In this document: positions 1 through 6,427 of the stretch, one piece after another
Layout: each line of letters starts with the position of its first letter
Numbering within the stretch: position 1 is the stretch's first letter
Assembly: GCA_027592155.1 (NCBI GenBank)
Contig: JAQCKY010000068.1
Span: forward strand, 1-8,458
Reading direction: 5' to 3'
Source: Pseudomonadota bacterium
GTDB lineage: Bacteria; Pseudomonadota; Alphaproteobacteria; Rhodospirillales; UBA2165
Length of the DNA: 8,458 nucleotides
Notes under the pieces: generated by a model
Told to the model about the DNA's origin: nothing
Seen by the model: only the letters and a program-made list of their open reading frames with translations
Databases searched by the model: none
Position numbers and translations under genes: made by a program

Positions 1-237
1 CCTGCCGCACCTGAAGTCTCGGATGGCACCTAAGATGATCCCCGTCTGCCTTCCCGGGCGCGTTTGTGGCAACCAGGAAACGAAATGGTTAGAATAAGAA
101 ACCTGCCCTTTTCGGGGCGAACCCGTCCGAAGGCGGGGGTTGTCTACCATACATGTTTCGGGCTTTCAAGAAGACTCCTGGAACTGATTCCCGTAAAGTT
201 TAATTATTTATTTTCAATAAGATAGAGATCAAATTCT
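1..237. other. Gene-free left flank with hairpins
   Basis: No reading frame here looks like a protein on either strand. The right third (about 190-240) is AT-rich and the middle (105-141) is GC-rich with two small inverted repeats. In many alphaproteobacteria the ATP synthase operon starting with atpH lies downstream of priA in the same orientation, so this stretch could be the promoter and leader of a minus-strand operon beyond position 1. That is inference from gene order, since no part of atpH is visible. A weak minus-strand promoter can be proposed: TTGATC (minus strand, 227-232), a 16-nt spacer and TAAATA (205-210). The match is poor enough that I do not list it separately. Confidence 0.5.
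105..141. repeat. Two adjacent GC-rich inverted repeats
   Basis: GCCC (105-108) pairs with GGGC (115-118) around a 6-nt loop. Just beside it CCCGTC (122-127) pairs with GGCGGG (132-137) around the tetraloop CGAA, with one G-U pair if read as plus-strand RNA. Read as minus-strand RNA the second stem has a C-A mismatch and a TTCG loop. On the minus strand the outer hairpin is followed by AGGTTTCTTATT, which is only weakly terminator-like. The pair could be a priA terminator, a structured leader of a leftward operon, or chance in GC-rich DNA. The pairing is seen directly; the role is unknown. Confidence 0.3.
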
Positions 238-253
238 CTATAGAAAGCTATAG
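222..253 (-). repeat. Inverted repeats over the priA stop codon
   Basis: ATAGAGA (222-228) and TCTCTAT (235-241) form a perfect 7-bp inverted repeat with a 6-nt loop. Overlapping it, the self-complementary hexamer CTATAG occurs twice (238-243 and 248-253), separated by AAAG. The priA stop TAG (minus strand, 238-240) sits inside both structures. On the minus strand the first hairpin is followed by an AT-rich tract (CTTATTGAAAATAAATAATT) but has no clean T-run, so it is at best a weak transcription terminator or mRNA 3' end stabiliser. Confidence 0.3.
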
Positions 254-2439
254 GGGTCAACATCCAGCTGCACCCGCACCTTGCGCGGTAACTGCGTTGC
301 TCTGATCCAATTCCTTACGTGAGCTTGAACATTCACGTCACGCGGCGCCTTGAGGAGCAGTCTTTGCCGGTGCCGCCCCCTTAACAAGTTTAGCGGCGCC
401 GGGGCAGGCCCCAACACCCGAATATCGCCGTCCCGAGGCGCCGTGCGGCCGAGCGCCCGGGCCGCCGCCGCGACCTCATTCTCATCCAGTCCCGAGACAA
501 TGACCCCAACCAGCCGGCCAAAAGGTGGCATCCCGGCTTCCTCTCGATCCTGGGATTCAGCAGCGAGAAAGGTTTTTCGATCGCCGGAGGCTAATGCCTG
601 CATGACAGGATGCTCCGCCATGAAGGTCTGCAGCAGCACCCGGCCCGGACGATCGGCGCGCCCGGCGCGACCGGCCACTTGATACAACAACTGAAAGGTT
701 CGCTCGGTCGCCCGAAGATCGCCACCGGAAAGCCCCAAATCGGCATCAACCACCCCAACCAAGGTAAGGTAGGGGAAATGGTACCCTTTCGCGACGATCT
801 GGGTCCCGATGATCAGATCGACCGCCCGGTCCTCGATATCGCGAACCAGTGACGCCGCCTGCCCGGGGCTCCAGATCGTATCGCTGGCCGCGACGACATA
901 GCGAATGTCGGGAAACAGCGTATCAATTTCTTCCGCCAGCCTCTCCACCCCGGGGCCGCATGCGGCCAGCGTGTCTTCTTTCTCACAAGACGGACAATGT
1001 TTTGGCAGCGACATGCCGTAACCGCAGTGATGACATTGCAGCCTCCCCAGCAGACGGTGTTCCACCAGCCAGGTCGAACATTGCGGACAGTGCAGTCGAT
1101 GACCGCAGGTTCTGCACAAGGTAAGCGGAGCATAACCTCGGCGGTTCAGGAAAAGCATGGCTTGCTCACCGGCCTCGAAGGTCTCCGTCAGCGCCGAAAT
1201 CAGGCTTGGCGACAACCAAGTGCCCCGGGCCGGTTTATCGACTCTGAGATCGACAATATCGATATCCGGCATCGCCGCTCCCGCATGACGGTCTGGCAAG
1301 ACGTGATAATGATAGCGGCCGCGCTCTGCGTTGGTGGCACTTTCCAAGGAAGGGGTTGCGGAAACCAAGATGACCGGAATTTTGCCCAAATTCGCACGCA
1401 CCACTGACATATCGCGCGCGTTATAAATAACACCCTCTTCCTGTTTGAACGACGCGTCGTGTTCTTCATCGACAACGATGACGCCCAAGTCCCGATAGGG
1501 AAGGAACAGGGCGGACCGGGCACCAATAATGACCCGTGCTTCGCCGCTGGCAACCGCCCGCCAGGTATCGCGTCGCACCGATCCGGTCAGGTCGGAATGC
1601 CATAAGGCCGGAAGCAAACCAAATCGGGCTTTAAACCGATCCAGCCACTGAGCGCTCAAGGCAATTTCCGGAAGCAGCACCAGCGCTTGATGTCCAAGCC
1701 GCAACGCCTCGGCGACCGCCTCCAAATAAACCTCCGTCTTGCCTGCGCCCGGCACCCCCTCCAACAGATCGACGACATACTCACCGGCGGTCACATGATC
1801 CCGTAACGCCGTGGCAATCACCGCTTGATCTTCTGACAACAGGGGTCCCGGCGCATCCGGGTCCGGCGGCGCAAATTTCGGCGGCGGCGGCAACTCGACA
1901 GTGGCAATCGCACCGGCCTTGGCCAGAATTTTAATCACGCTTGTCCCCACCGCTGCGTCGCGCGCAAGCTCCGCCGCAATCCGGGGAGGACCGTCCCGCA
2001 GAACCTCCAGGACCCGCTCTCGGGACTTCGTAGATTTATAATCCGGCGGATCTTGGATCGCCGCATAGGCGGTGATGGGTTTGGGTGCGTCCAAGGCGGC
2101 TGGAACACTCATAGTCATCTTTAGGACAGCGCCGGCCGACGCTATATTATAGCGCGCGACCCAATCGATGAATTGACGGGCAACCTCGGTGAGGGGCGGT
2201 ACCGGAAGTTTTGCGATGACCGATTTTAATTTTTCCGGCGGCACCGAATCGGGGTCACCATCCCAGACCACCCCGGTCACATCCCGCCCGCCCAACGGCA
2301 CCCGGACGAAGTCACCGGGCTGCAGCCCCAACCCCTCCGGAACGCCATAGCTATAGGCGCGTCCGAGCGGAAGCGGGAGCAGAACCTTGACCAATTCGGG
2401 TTCAAATAATTTGGGCTGACTGGCACCGTTGGATGGCAT
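238..2439 (-). CDS. priA: Primosomal protein N' (PriA replication restart helicase)
   Basis: PriA is the cytoplasmic superfamily 2 helicase that recognises stalled or repaired replication forks and starts reloading of DnaB. The 733-residue product matches the usual length (E. coli PriA is about 730). The N-terminal 105 or so residues fit the 3'-DNA-binding domain. Walker A is GVPGAGKT (228-235), Walker B is DEEH (324-327), and SATPS (about 360-364) is the helicase III-like motif. Eight cysteines of the zinc-binding insert are all present (442, 445, 451, 454, 469, 472, 482, 485). GTQIVAKG (545-552) and YQVAGRAGR (586-594) are the C-terminal helicase motifs, and the end VDPYSFL is typical. Walker A has P and A where many PriA proteins have T and S, which should still bind nucleotide. 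The ATG at 2439-2437 is preceded by a GGAG-containing stretch about 12 nt upstream. The gene is divergent from tal. Identification is secure. Confidence 0.97.
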   Translation of the reverse strand: MPSNGASQPKLFEPELVKVLLPLPLGRAYSYGVPEGLGLQPGDFVRVPLGGRDVTGVVWDGDPDSVPPEKLKSVIAKLPVPPLTEVARQFIDWVARYNIASAGAVLKMTMSVPAALDAPKPITAYAAIQDPPDYKSTKSRERVLEVLRDGPPRIAAELARDAAVGTSVIKILAKAGAIATVELPPPPKFAPPDPDAPGPLLSEDQAVIATALRDHVTAGEYVVDLLEGVPGAGKTEVYLEAVAEALRLGHQALVLLPEIALSAQWLDRFKARFGLLPALWHSDLTGSVRRDTWRAVASGEARVIIGARSALFLPYRDLGVIVVDEEHDASFKQEEGVIYNARDMSVVRANLGKIPVILVSATPSLESATNAERGRYHYHVLPDRHAGAAMPDIDIVDLRVDKPARGTWLSPSLISALTETFEAGEQAMLFLNRRGYAPLTLCRTCGHRLHCPQCSTWLVEHRLLGRLQCHHCGYGMSLPKHCPSCEKEDTLAACGPGVERLAEEIDTLFPDIRYVVAASDTIWSPGQAASLVRDIEDRAVDLIIGTQIVAKGYHFPYLTLVGVVDADLGLSGGDLRATERTFQLLYQVAGRAGRADRPGRVLLQTFMAEHPVMQALASGDRKTFLAAESQDREEAGMPPFGRLVGVIVSGLDENEVAAAARALGRTAPRDGDIRVLGPAPAPLNLLRGRHRQRLLLKAPRDVNVQAHVRNWIRATQLPRKVRVQLDVDPYSFL

Positions 2440-2636
2440 GGGTTACACTCTACTCCCAACGGGAAGGCGGATAAAATCCCGAACCGGCGAGCAATAATAT
2501 TGTCGGCAAATATATTTGAACCAGGGTGGAAACATCTGCTGAATTTGGTAGTGGTATGTAAACCTGCGCATGTCATTGCTGAAGACAGATGATCGAAACA
2601 CTACATCGAGCCACCACTGGGCGAGGATCCACATAA
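2440..2636. promoter_or_regulatory. Divergent priA/tal promoter region with palindromes
   Basis: This 197-bp spacer between divergent genes must hold at least two promoters. Three short palindromes lie close together: GGAT-AAA-ATCC (2469-2479), CAATA-A-TATTG (2492-2502) and the perfect 12-mer CAAATATATTTG (2507-2518). They could be operator half-sites or simply AT-rich promoter DNA. Plus-strand candidates are TTGAAC (2516-2521) with a poor -10, or TATGTA (2555-2560) without a good -35, and neither is convincing. The tal ribosome binding site GAGGA (2623-2627) lies 9 nt before its ATG and is clear. Confidence 0.45.
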
Positions 2637-3299
2637 ATGAAGTTTTTCATCGACACCGCAGACATTGCGGAGATCGAAGAATTGGCCGAGACCGGACTGG
2701 TCGACGGCGTCACAACGAATCCGTCACTGGTTGCTAAAACCGGTCGCAAATTCACCGAGGTCGTCGCCGACATCTGCAAAGTTGTTGACGGACCGGTGAG
2801 CGCGGAAGTGACCGCAACCGACGCACCGACGATGATCAAAGAAGGTCGTAAACTCGCCGAAATAGCGGAGAACGTTACAGTTAAGGTGCCTCTCACGCCG
2901 GACGGCTTGAAAGCCTGCCGTGCCCTGCGCGGTGACGGCACCATGGTCAATGTAACGCTCTGTTTCTCCAGCGCTCAGGCACTGCTGGCGGCCAAGGCCG
3001 GCGCCAGTTTCATCTCCCCCTTTGTCGGCCGCTTGGATGACATCGCGTTTGATGGCCTGCAACTGATCGAGGACATCGTCGACATCTATAACAATTACGA
3101 CACCATAGAGACCGAGGTGCTGGTGGCATCGGCGCGATCGCCGCTCCATGTCGTACAGTCCGCTCAAATGGGCGCACATGTCGTCACCCTGCCGCCCAAA
3201 GTTCTGCATCAAATGTATAACCACCCTTTGACCGACAAGGGTCTCGCCGCTTTCCTCGAGGACTGGGCGAAAACCGGTCAAACCATTTTGGACGACTAA
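2637..3299 (+). CDS. tal: Transaldolase, small TalC/FSA-type
   Basis: This is a 220-residue class I aldolase of the small transaldolase / fructose-6-phosphate aldolase family, a TIM barrel acting in the cytoplasm. The Schiff-base lysine is K83 in VKVPLT. D6 (FFIDTAD) and N28 (TTNPS) are the other barrel residues expected. Pipelines often label such genes fructose-6-phosphate aldolase. By hand alignment to E. coli FsaA, its Q59 corresponds to E57 here and its Y131 to F129 (SPFVGR). Glu and Phe are the transaldolase residues, so transfer of dihydroxyacetone between sugar phosphates (sedoheptulose 7-phosphate + glyceraldehyde 3-phosphate) in the pentose phosphate pathway is the likelier reaction. 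The ATG has a good Shine-Dalgarno 9 nt upstream. The next gene follows after 3 nt, so the two are probably co-transcribed. Confidence 0.95.
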   Translation: MKFFIDTADIAEIEELAETGLVDGVTTNPSLVAKTGRKFTEVVADICKVVDGPVSAEVTATDAPTMIKEGRKLAEIAENVTVKVPLTPDGLKACRALRGDGTMVNVTLCFSSAQALLAAKAGASFISPFVGRLDDIAFDGLQLIEDIVDIYNNYDTIETEVLVASARSPLHVVQSAQMGAHVVTLPPKVLHQMYNHPLTDKGLAAFLEDWAKTGQTILDD

Positions 3300-3302
3300 A
3301 GC

Positions 3303-4022
3303 ATGGTCAAAAAAGATAACGGCGCGGCAACGACAGAGGCGACCGCCGATTCGCCGCTTTCAGTGGAATTGGTTTCCCAGTTTCTGCAAAACCATCCGGA
3401 GTATCTCTCCGAGCATCCTGAGTTGCTGGAAATTCTTATCCCACCGACCCGATGGTCAGGCGACTCGGTCGTCGATATGCAGGGCCTGATGGTCGAGCGG
3501 ATGCGCGATGTCGCTGACCGACTACGGGACAGCGCCAGCGGTCTCATCGAAACCGCCCGAACCAACATGATGGTGCAAACCCGCACCCATGCTGCGGTCC
3601 TCGCCCTTCTTGCCGCCGAGGGTCTCGAGAAGCTGGCTCATGTCATATGTTTCGATCTCCCCCTTCTCCTCGATATCGACGTCGTCTCTATCAACCTGGA
3701 GAAGCAGGGCGCCAATGACGATGCCGGCGGCGATATCCGGTTCCTCCCTGCCGACGTGATCGATGAAATTCTCGGAGGCCCCGATCAGCAGGTTAGGCTG
3801 GACGATCATATAAGAGACGACGGAACCATTTTCGGCGAAGCCGCAGGCCTGGTCCGGTCGGCGGCCTTGGTACGGCTGGATCTGGCCCCCGCACTTCCCC
3901 CCGGCGTGCTCGCGATGGGGACGCGGCGCATCGGTACCTTCAATCCTGCGCAAGGTGCCGATCTGCTGAACTTCCTCGCACGCGTCGTTGAACATAGCCT
4001 TCGGCGATGGGCCAAAACCTAG
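3303..4022 (+). CDS. DUF484 family GAF-like protein
   Basis: The 239-residue product belongs to the DUF484 family, which commonly lies directly before xerC in proteobacteria. It has no assigned biochemical function. The opening pattern (VSQFLQNHPEYLSEHPELLE, about residues 23-42) is the family hallmark. It is followed by a probable helical or coiled-coil stretch (about 58-90, VVDMQ...RDVADRLRDS) and then a GAF-like domain (about 95-235). There is no signal peptide or membrane segment, so it is cytosolic. The start lies 3 nt after the tal stop, with only a weak GGA about 10 nt upstream, which suggests translational coupling. The last 16 bp overlap the xerC start. A ligand-sensing or accessory role alongside XerC is often suspected from the conserved neighbourhood, but that is inference. 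Confidence 0.9.
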   Translation: MVKKDNGAATTEATADSPLSVELVSQFLQNHPEYLSEHPELLEILIPPTRWSGDSVVDMQGLMVERMRDVADRLRDSASGLIETARTNMMVQTRTHAAVLALLAAEGLEKLAHVICFDLPLLLDIDVVSINLEKQGANDDAGGDIRFLPADVIDEILGGPDQQVRLDDHIRDDGTIFGEAAGLVRSAALVRLDLAPALPPGVLAMGTRRIGTFNPAQGADLLNFLARVVEHSLRRWAKT

Positions 4023-4957
4023 ACGTCGACCAGTTAACGGCAGAGCCCGGCGTCCGGTCGGCCGCTGCGGATTGGTTCCGCTGGCTTTCCGATGAGCGGC
4101 GGTGTTCGGACCACACCCTGGATGCCTATGGCCGGGACTTGCAGGCTTTCTTCGGACATCTCGCCGACCATCTGGGCTATCCGCCCGGCGTCTCCGATCT
4201 CGCTTCCCTCGAGACGTCCGATTTTCGCGGTTACCTCGCGAAGCGGACCAACCAGGGGATCGCCCGAACATCGATGGCCCGGGCGATCTCGACCTTGCGG
4301 AATTTTTTCCGCCATTTGGAACGAACGGGAGTAGCCGCGAACGCCGCCATCCATGTGGTTCGTTCGCCAAAGCTCCCTCATGCCGTCCCCAAACCTCTGA
4401 CCGTCGATGAAGCCAAAGAGGCGCTGTCGATTGCCGCCGTGAGCGCAAACGAGGACTGGATTGCCGATCGCGACGTGGCGGTGCTGACACTCTTATACGG
4501 GTGCGGTCTCCGCATTGGCGAAGCCCTCGGACTGAACCAGGAAGAAGCCCCGGCCGGTGAAGCCATGGTCATCACCGGCAAGGGCAACAAACAGCGCCTG
4601 GTGCCGATCCTTCCGGTCGTCGTCAAAGCGATCGAAAGCTACCAGACGTCCTGCCCCTTCCCCTTATCGGGCGAAGACCCGCTCTTTGTCGGCGCCCGGG
4701 GTAAACGGCTCAATGCCGGCGTTGTGCAGCGGATGATGCGCGGCCTGCGGGCTCAAATGGGTCTCCCCGAGACGGCAACCCCCCACGCCTTGCGCCATAG
4801 TTTCGCCACCCACCTTCTCGCCGGCGGCGGTGATCTGCGGACAATTCAAGAATTGTTAGGCCACGCTTCGCTTTCGACGACACAACGCTATACCGAAGTC
4901 GACACCGCACGACTGATGGAAGTTTACCGGGACACCCATCCCCGCGCGCGCGGCTAG
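4007..4957 (+). CDS. xerC: Tyrosine recombinase XerC
   Basis: XerC acts with XerD at the chromosomal dif site to resolve chromosome dimers after replication. The 316-residue product has an N-terminal SAM-like core-binding domain (about 18-115) and a C-terminal catalytic domain. Catalytic residues are visible: R169 (GCGLRIGEAL), K192 in GKGNKQR, H260 and R263 (HALRH), H286 (LLGHAS), and the nucleophile Y295 (TTQRYTEV). Length is usual or slightly long. The ATG at 4007 lies inside the end of the DUF484 gene (16-bp overlap) without a clear Shine-Dalgarno, so translation is probably coupled. XerC rather than XerD or a phage integrase is favoured by the DUF484 neighbour and the absence of any attachment or phage genes. 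No dif-like site was recognised in the window. Confidence 0.93.
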   Translation: MGQNLDVDQLTAEPGVRSAAADWFRWLSDERRCSDHTLDAYGRDLQAFFGHLADHLGYPPGVSDLASLETSDFRGYLAKRTNQGIARTSMARAISTLRNFFRHLERTGVAANAAIHVVRSPKLPHAVPKPLTVDEAKEALSIAAVSANEDWIADRDVAVLTLLYGCGLRIGEALGLNQEEAPAGEAMVITGKGNKQRLVPILPVVVKAIESYQTSCPFPLSGEDPLFVGARGKRLNAGVVQRMMRGLRAQMGLPETATPHALRHSFATHLLAGGGDLRTIQELLGHASLSTTQRYTEVDTARLMEVYRDTHPRARG

Positions 4958-4980
4958 CCAACAAAGTGGACTTCGTTCTG

Positions 4981-5022
4981 TAATCAACGCTACGCTATTA
5001 CGCGTTACGATATATGTACGAT
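4981..5022. repeat. TACG-repeat spacer after xerC
   Basis: In the 87-bp gap between xerC and the lyase, TACG occurs four times (4991, 4999, 5006, 5017). Two copies form the direct repeat TACGAT-N5-TACGAT (5006-5022), and AACGC (4986-4990) with GCGTT (5002-5006) forms a 5-bp inverted repeat. No T-run follows, so it is not a standard terminator. It could be an operator controlling the lyase gene, whose start is 23 nt further on. TATATG (5011-5016) is a possible -10 but has no good -35. This is a pattern only, with no known regulator matched. Confidence 0.25.
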
Positions 5023-5044
5023 GATTAAGACCGGAGGATCATCC

Positions 5045-6025
5045 ATGCCCCGCGTTAAGAACTACATTCCCGAAGGCGTCATCCCGGCGACCTTGCTAGC
5101 CTTTGAGGACGATTATTCCATCGACGAAACATCGACCCGGGCGCATCTGCGCCATGTCGCGAATGTTGACGGACTGAACGCCATCACGGTCAACGGCCAT
5201 GCATCCGAGGTCCACGCCTGCAGTTTTGATGAACAGCAGCGCATTCTCGATTTGAGTCTGGACGAGATCGGCGATTCGCTTCCGGTGATCAACGGGGTCT
5301 ATGCCGACGGCAGCATGGAGGCGGCACGCATCGCAAAAATGGCGGACCACGCCGGTGCATCATGCCTGTTGTGCTTCCCGCCTCACTCAATTGGCCGAGG
5401 CGGCGGGCAGAAACGCCCCGAGATGGCCCTATCTCATTTCCGTATGATTGCTGAGGCAACGGATCTACCCCTCATCATTTTTCAATATCCTTACACGGAC
5501 GGATACGCTTATCCCCTCGATACTTTGCTACAAATCGCAGAGGAAATTCCCAACTTCGTCGCGATCAAGGACGGCTGTTATAACCCCCAGATGCACGAGC
5601 GGCACATCAACGTTCTGCAAAACCACACACGTCCTATCAATGTGCTGTCGACCCACAGTGCGTGGCTGATGGCGTCCCTGACCATGGGCTGCAATGGACT
5701 GCTCTCCGGATCCGGCAGTATTATCGCCGACCTTCACGTTGCGCTCTGGCAGGCGGTCCAATCCATGGATTTGGGCCGCGCCCAGGAAATCAATCGCCGC
5801 ATTTATCCTACAGCCCAATGTTTCTACGGCGAACCGAGCTGTGATATGCATAACAGAATGAAAGAGGCTTTGGTTTTACTCGGCCGATTGCCCAAAGCCG
5901 TGGTTCGGCCTCCTCTGACAAAATTGCCTGCTTCGGAAATCGCCGGCATAAAGCGAGCAATTGAAGAAGCCGGTTTGATACAGGACGGCGCGTTTTCCAG
6001 CGCTCAACAGCAGGCGGCAGAGTAA
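5045..6025 (+). CDS. Dihydrodipicolinate synthase family aldolase/lyase (not DapA)
   Basis: The product is a class I aldolase/lyase of the DapA/NanA superfamily: a cytoplasmic TIM barrel that forms a Schiff base with a keto acid. The start at 5045 (326 residues) is chosen because GGAGG (5033-5037) sits 7 nt upstream; an in-frame ATG at 5021 would precede that site. The catalytic lysine is K175 (FVAIKDG). The C-terminal LGRLPKAVVRPP (279-290) is family-typical. Two DapA hallmarks are changed. The GTTGE substrate loop is GHASE (51-55), and the tyrosine of YNVP, the proton-relay residue, is F146 (IIFQYP), though Y148 and Y150 are nearby. Lysine biosynthesis is therefore unlikely. A keto-acid or sugar-acid lyase or dehydratase is plausible, but the substrate cannot be read. 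No sugar transport or catabolic genes adjoin it. It has its own Shine-Dalgarno and probably its own promoter. Confidence 0.87.
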   Translation: MPRVKNYIPEGVIPATLLAFEDDYSIDETSTRAHLRHVANVDGLNAITVNGHASEVHACSFDEQQRILDLSLDEIGDSLPVINGVYADGSMEAARIAKMADHAGASCLLCFPPHSIGRGGGQKRPEMALSHFRMIAEATDLPLIIFQYPYTDGYAYPLDTLLQIAEEIPNFVAIKDGCYNPQMHERHINVLQNHTRPINVLSTHSAWLMASLTMGCNGLLSGSGSIIADLHVALWQAVQSMDLGRAQEINRRIYPTAQCFYGEPSCDMHNRMKEALVLLGRLPKAVVRPPLTKLPASEIAGIKRAIEEAGLIQDGAFSSAQQQAAE

Positions 6026-6045
6026 ATATTGCCGGCCAATAACAC

Positions 6046-6067
6046 GTTGTGACTTTTTTATCACGAC
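6046..6067 (+). terminator. Possible weak terminator after the lyase gene
   Basis: GTTGTGA (6046-6052) pairs with TCACGAC (6061-6067), giving a 7-bp stem with one G-U pair and the 8-nt loop CTTTTTTA. It begins 21 nt after the lyase stop. The T-run lies in the loop and not after the stem, so it does not meet the usual Rho-independent pattern and may only be an mRNA 3' structure. Confidence 0.25.
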
Positions 6068-6203
6068 TCACCGTAGATTCATCTGGAAATACCCTTACTA
6101 ACCACCATATTTTCATATGAAATAGGCGGGATATTTACCAATTTTTCGGACTTTAGAGATTAATTTGGACGACGTCAGGTGGTCATCGATTGTAAAATAA
6201 TAG

Positions 6204-6235
6204 CCTTGATTCAAGGGTTTACATTTGATTAAAGT
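6204..6235 (+). promoter_or_regulatory. Candidate promoter/operator of the cytochrome gene
   Basis: TTGATT (6206-6211) and TAAAGT (6230-6235), separated by 18 nt, each match the sigma-70 consensus at four of six positions. The -35 element lies inside the inverted repeat CCTTGA-T-TCAAGG (6204-6216). A second TTGAT occurs at 6225-6229. TTGAT is the half-site of FNR/FixK/Anr boxes, which would suit oxygen control of a multiheme cytochrome. However, the full TTGAT-N4-ATCAA palindrome is absent, so this is weak. It would imply a leader of roughly 185 nt. Confidence 0.22.
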
Positions 6236-6427
6236 AGTGTGCGTGTTTAAGGGTCTGTAAGAGTTGTTCTCTTTGCCATTGAGGGATGGTCCGGTGAAGC
6301 CAAATGGCTTGTATCGAGACTCGCGGATCATTAAGTTCCGCATGCTTGAGGGAATGTTTGGTAACCAACGTCTGGAACAGGGATGAGTAAAAGTTCTTCA
6401 GGCATCACCCAAAGCAAGGGGGTTTTT

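Larger units (their letters stand above)
6026..6427. other. Gene-free AT-rich spacer before the cytochrome
   Basis: About 400 bp carry no convincing gene. An open frame on the minus strand (about 6113-6343) gives a low-complexity, AT-driven peptide with no ribosome binding site. Visible structure: a hairpin just after the lyase gene (6046-6067), CCTTGA-T-TCAAGG (6204-6216), AAGCCA-AA-TGGCTT (6297-6310), and TTGGT-A-ACCAA (6357-6367). The first half is clearly more AT-rich than the flanking genes. The second half is probably an untranslated leader of the cytochrome gene, if the promoter suggested at 6206-6235 is right. Confidence 0.6.

Noticed and set aside
3522..4490. 322-residue open frame on the minus strand
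   Set aside because: It lies antisense across the DUF484 gene and xerC, both strongly supported. Its product is Arg/Pro/Gly-rich, as expected of an antisense shadow in GC-rich DNA.
4958..5044. dif or phage attachment site next to xerC
   Set aside because: No 28-bp pair of 11-bp arms around a 6-bp centre matching the dif pattern was found, and no phage genes or duplicated ends are present.
5021..5044. Upstream ATG (5021) as the lyase start
   Set aside because: The strong GGAGG site lies between this ATG and the one at 5045, at ideal spacing for the latter.
6113..6343. 76-residue open frame on the minus strand in the spacer
   Set aside because: It is an AT-driven composition with no Shine-Dalgarno and no family resemblance, so it is more likely chance than a small gene.
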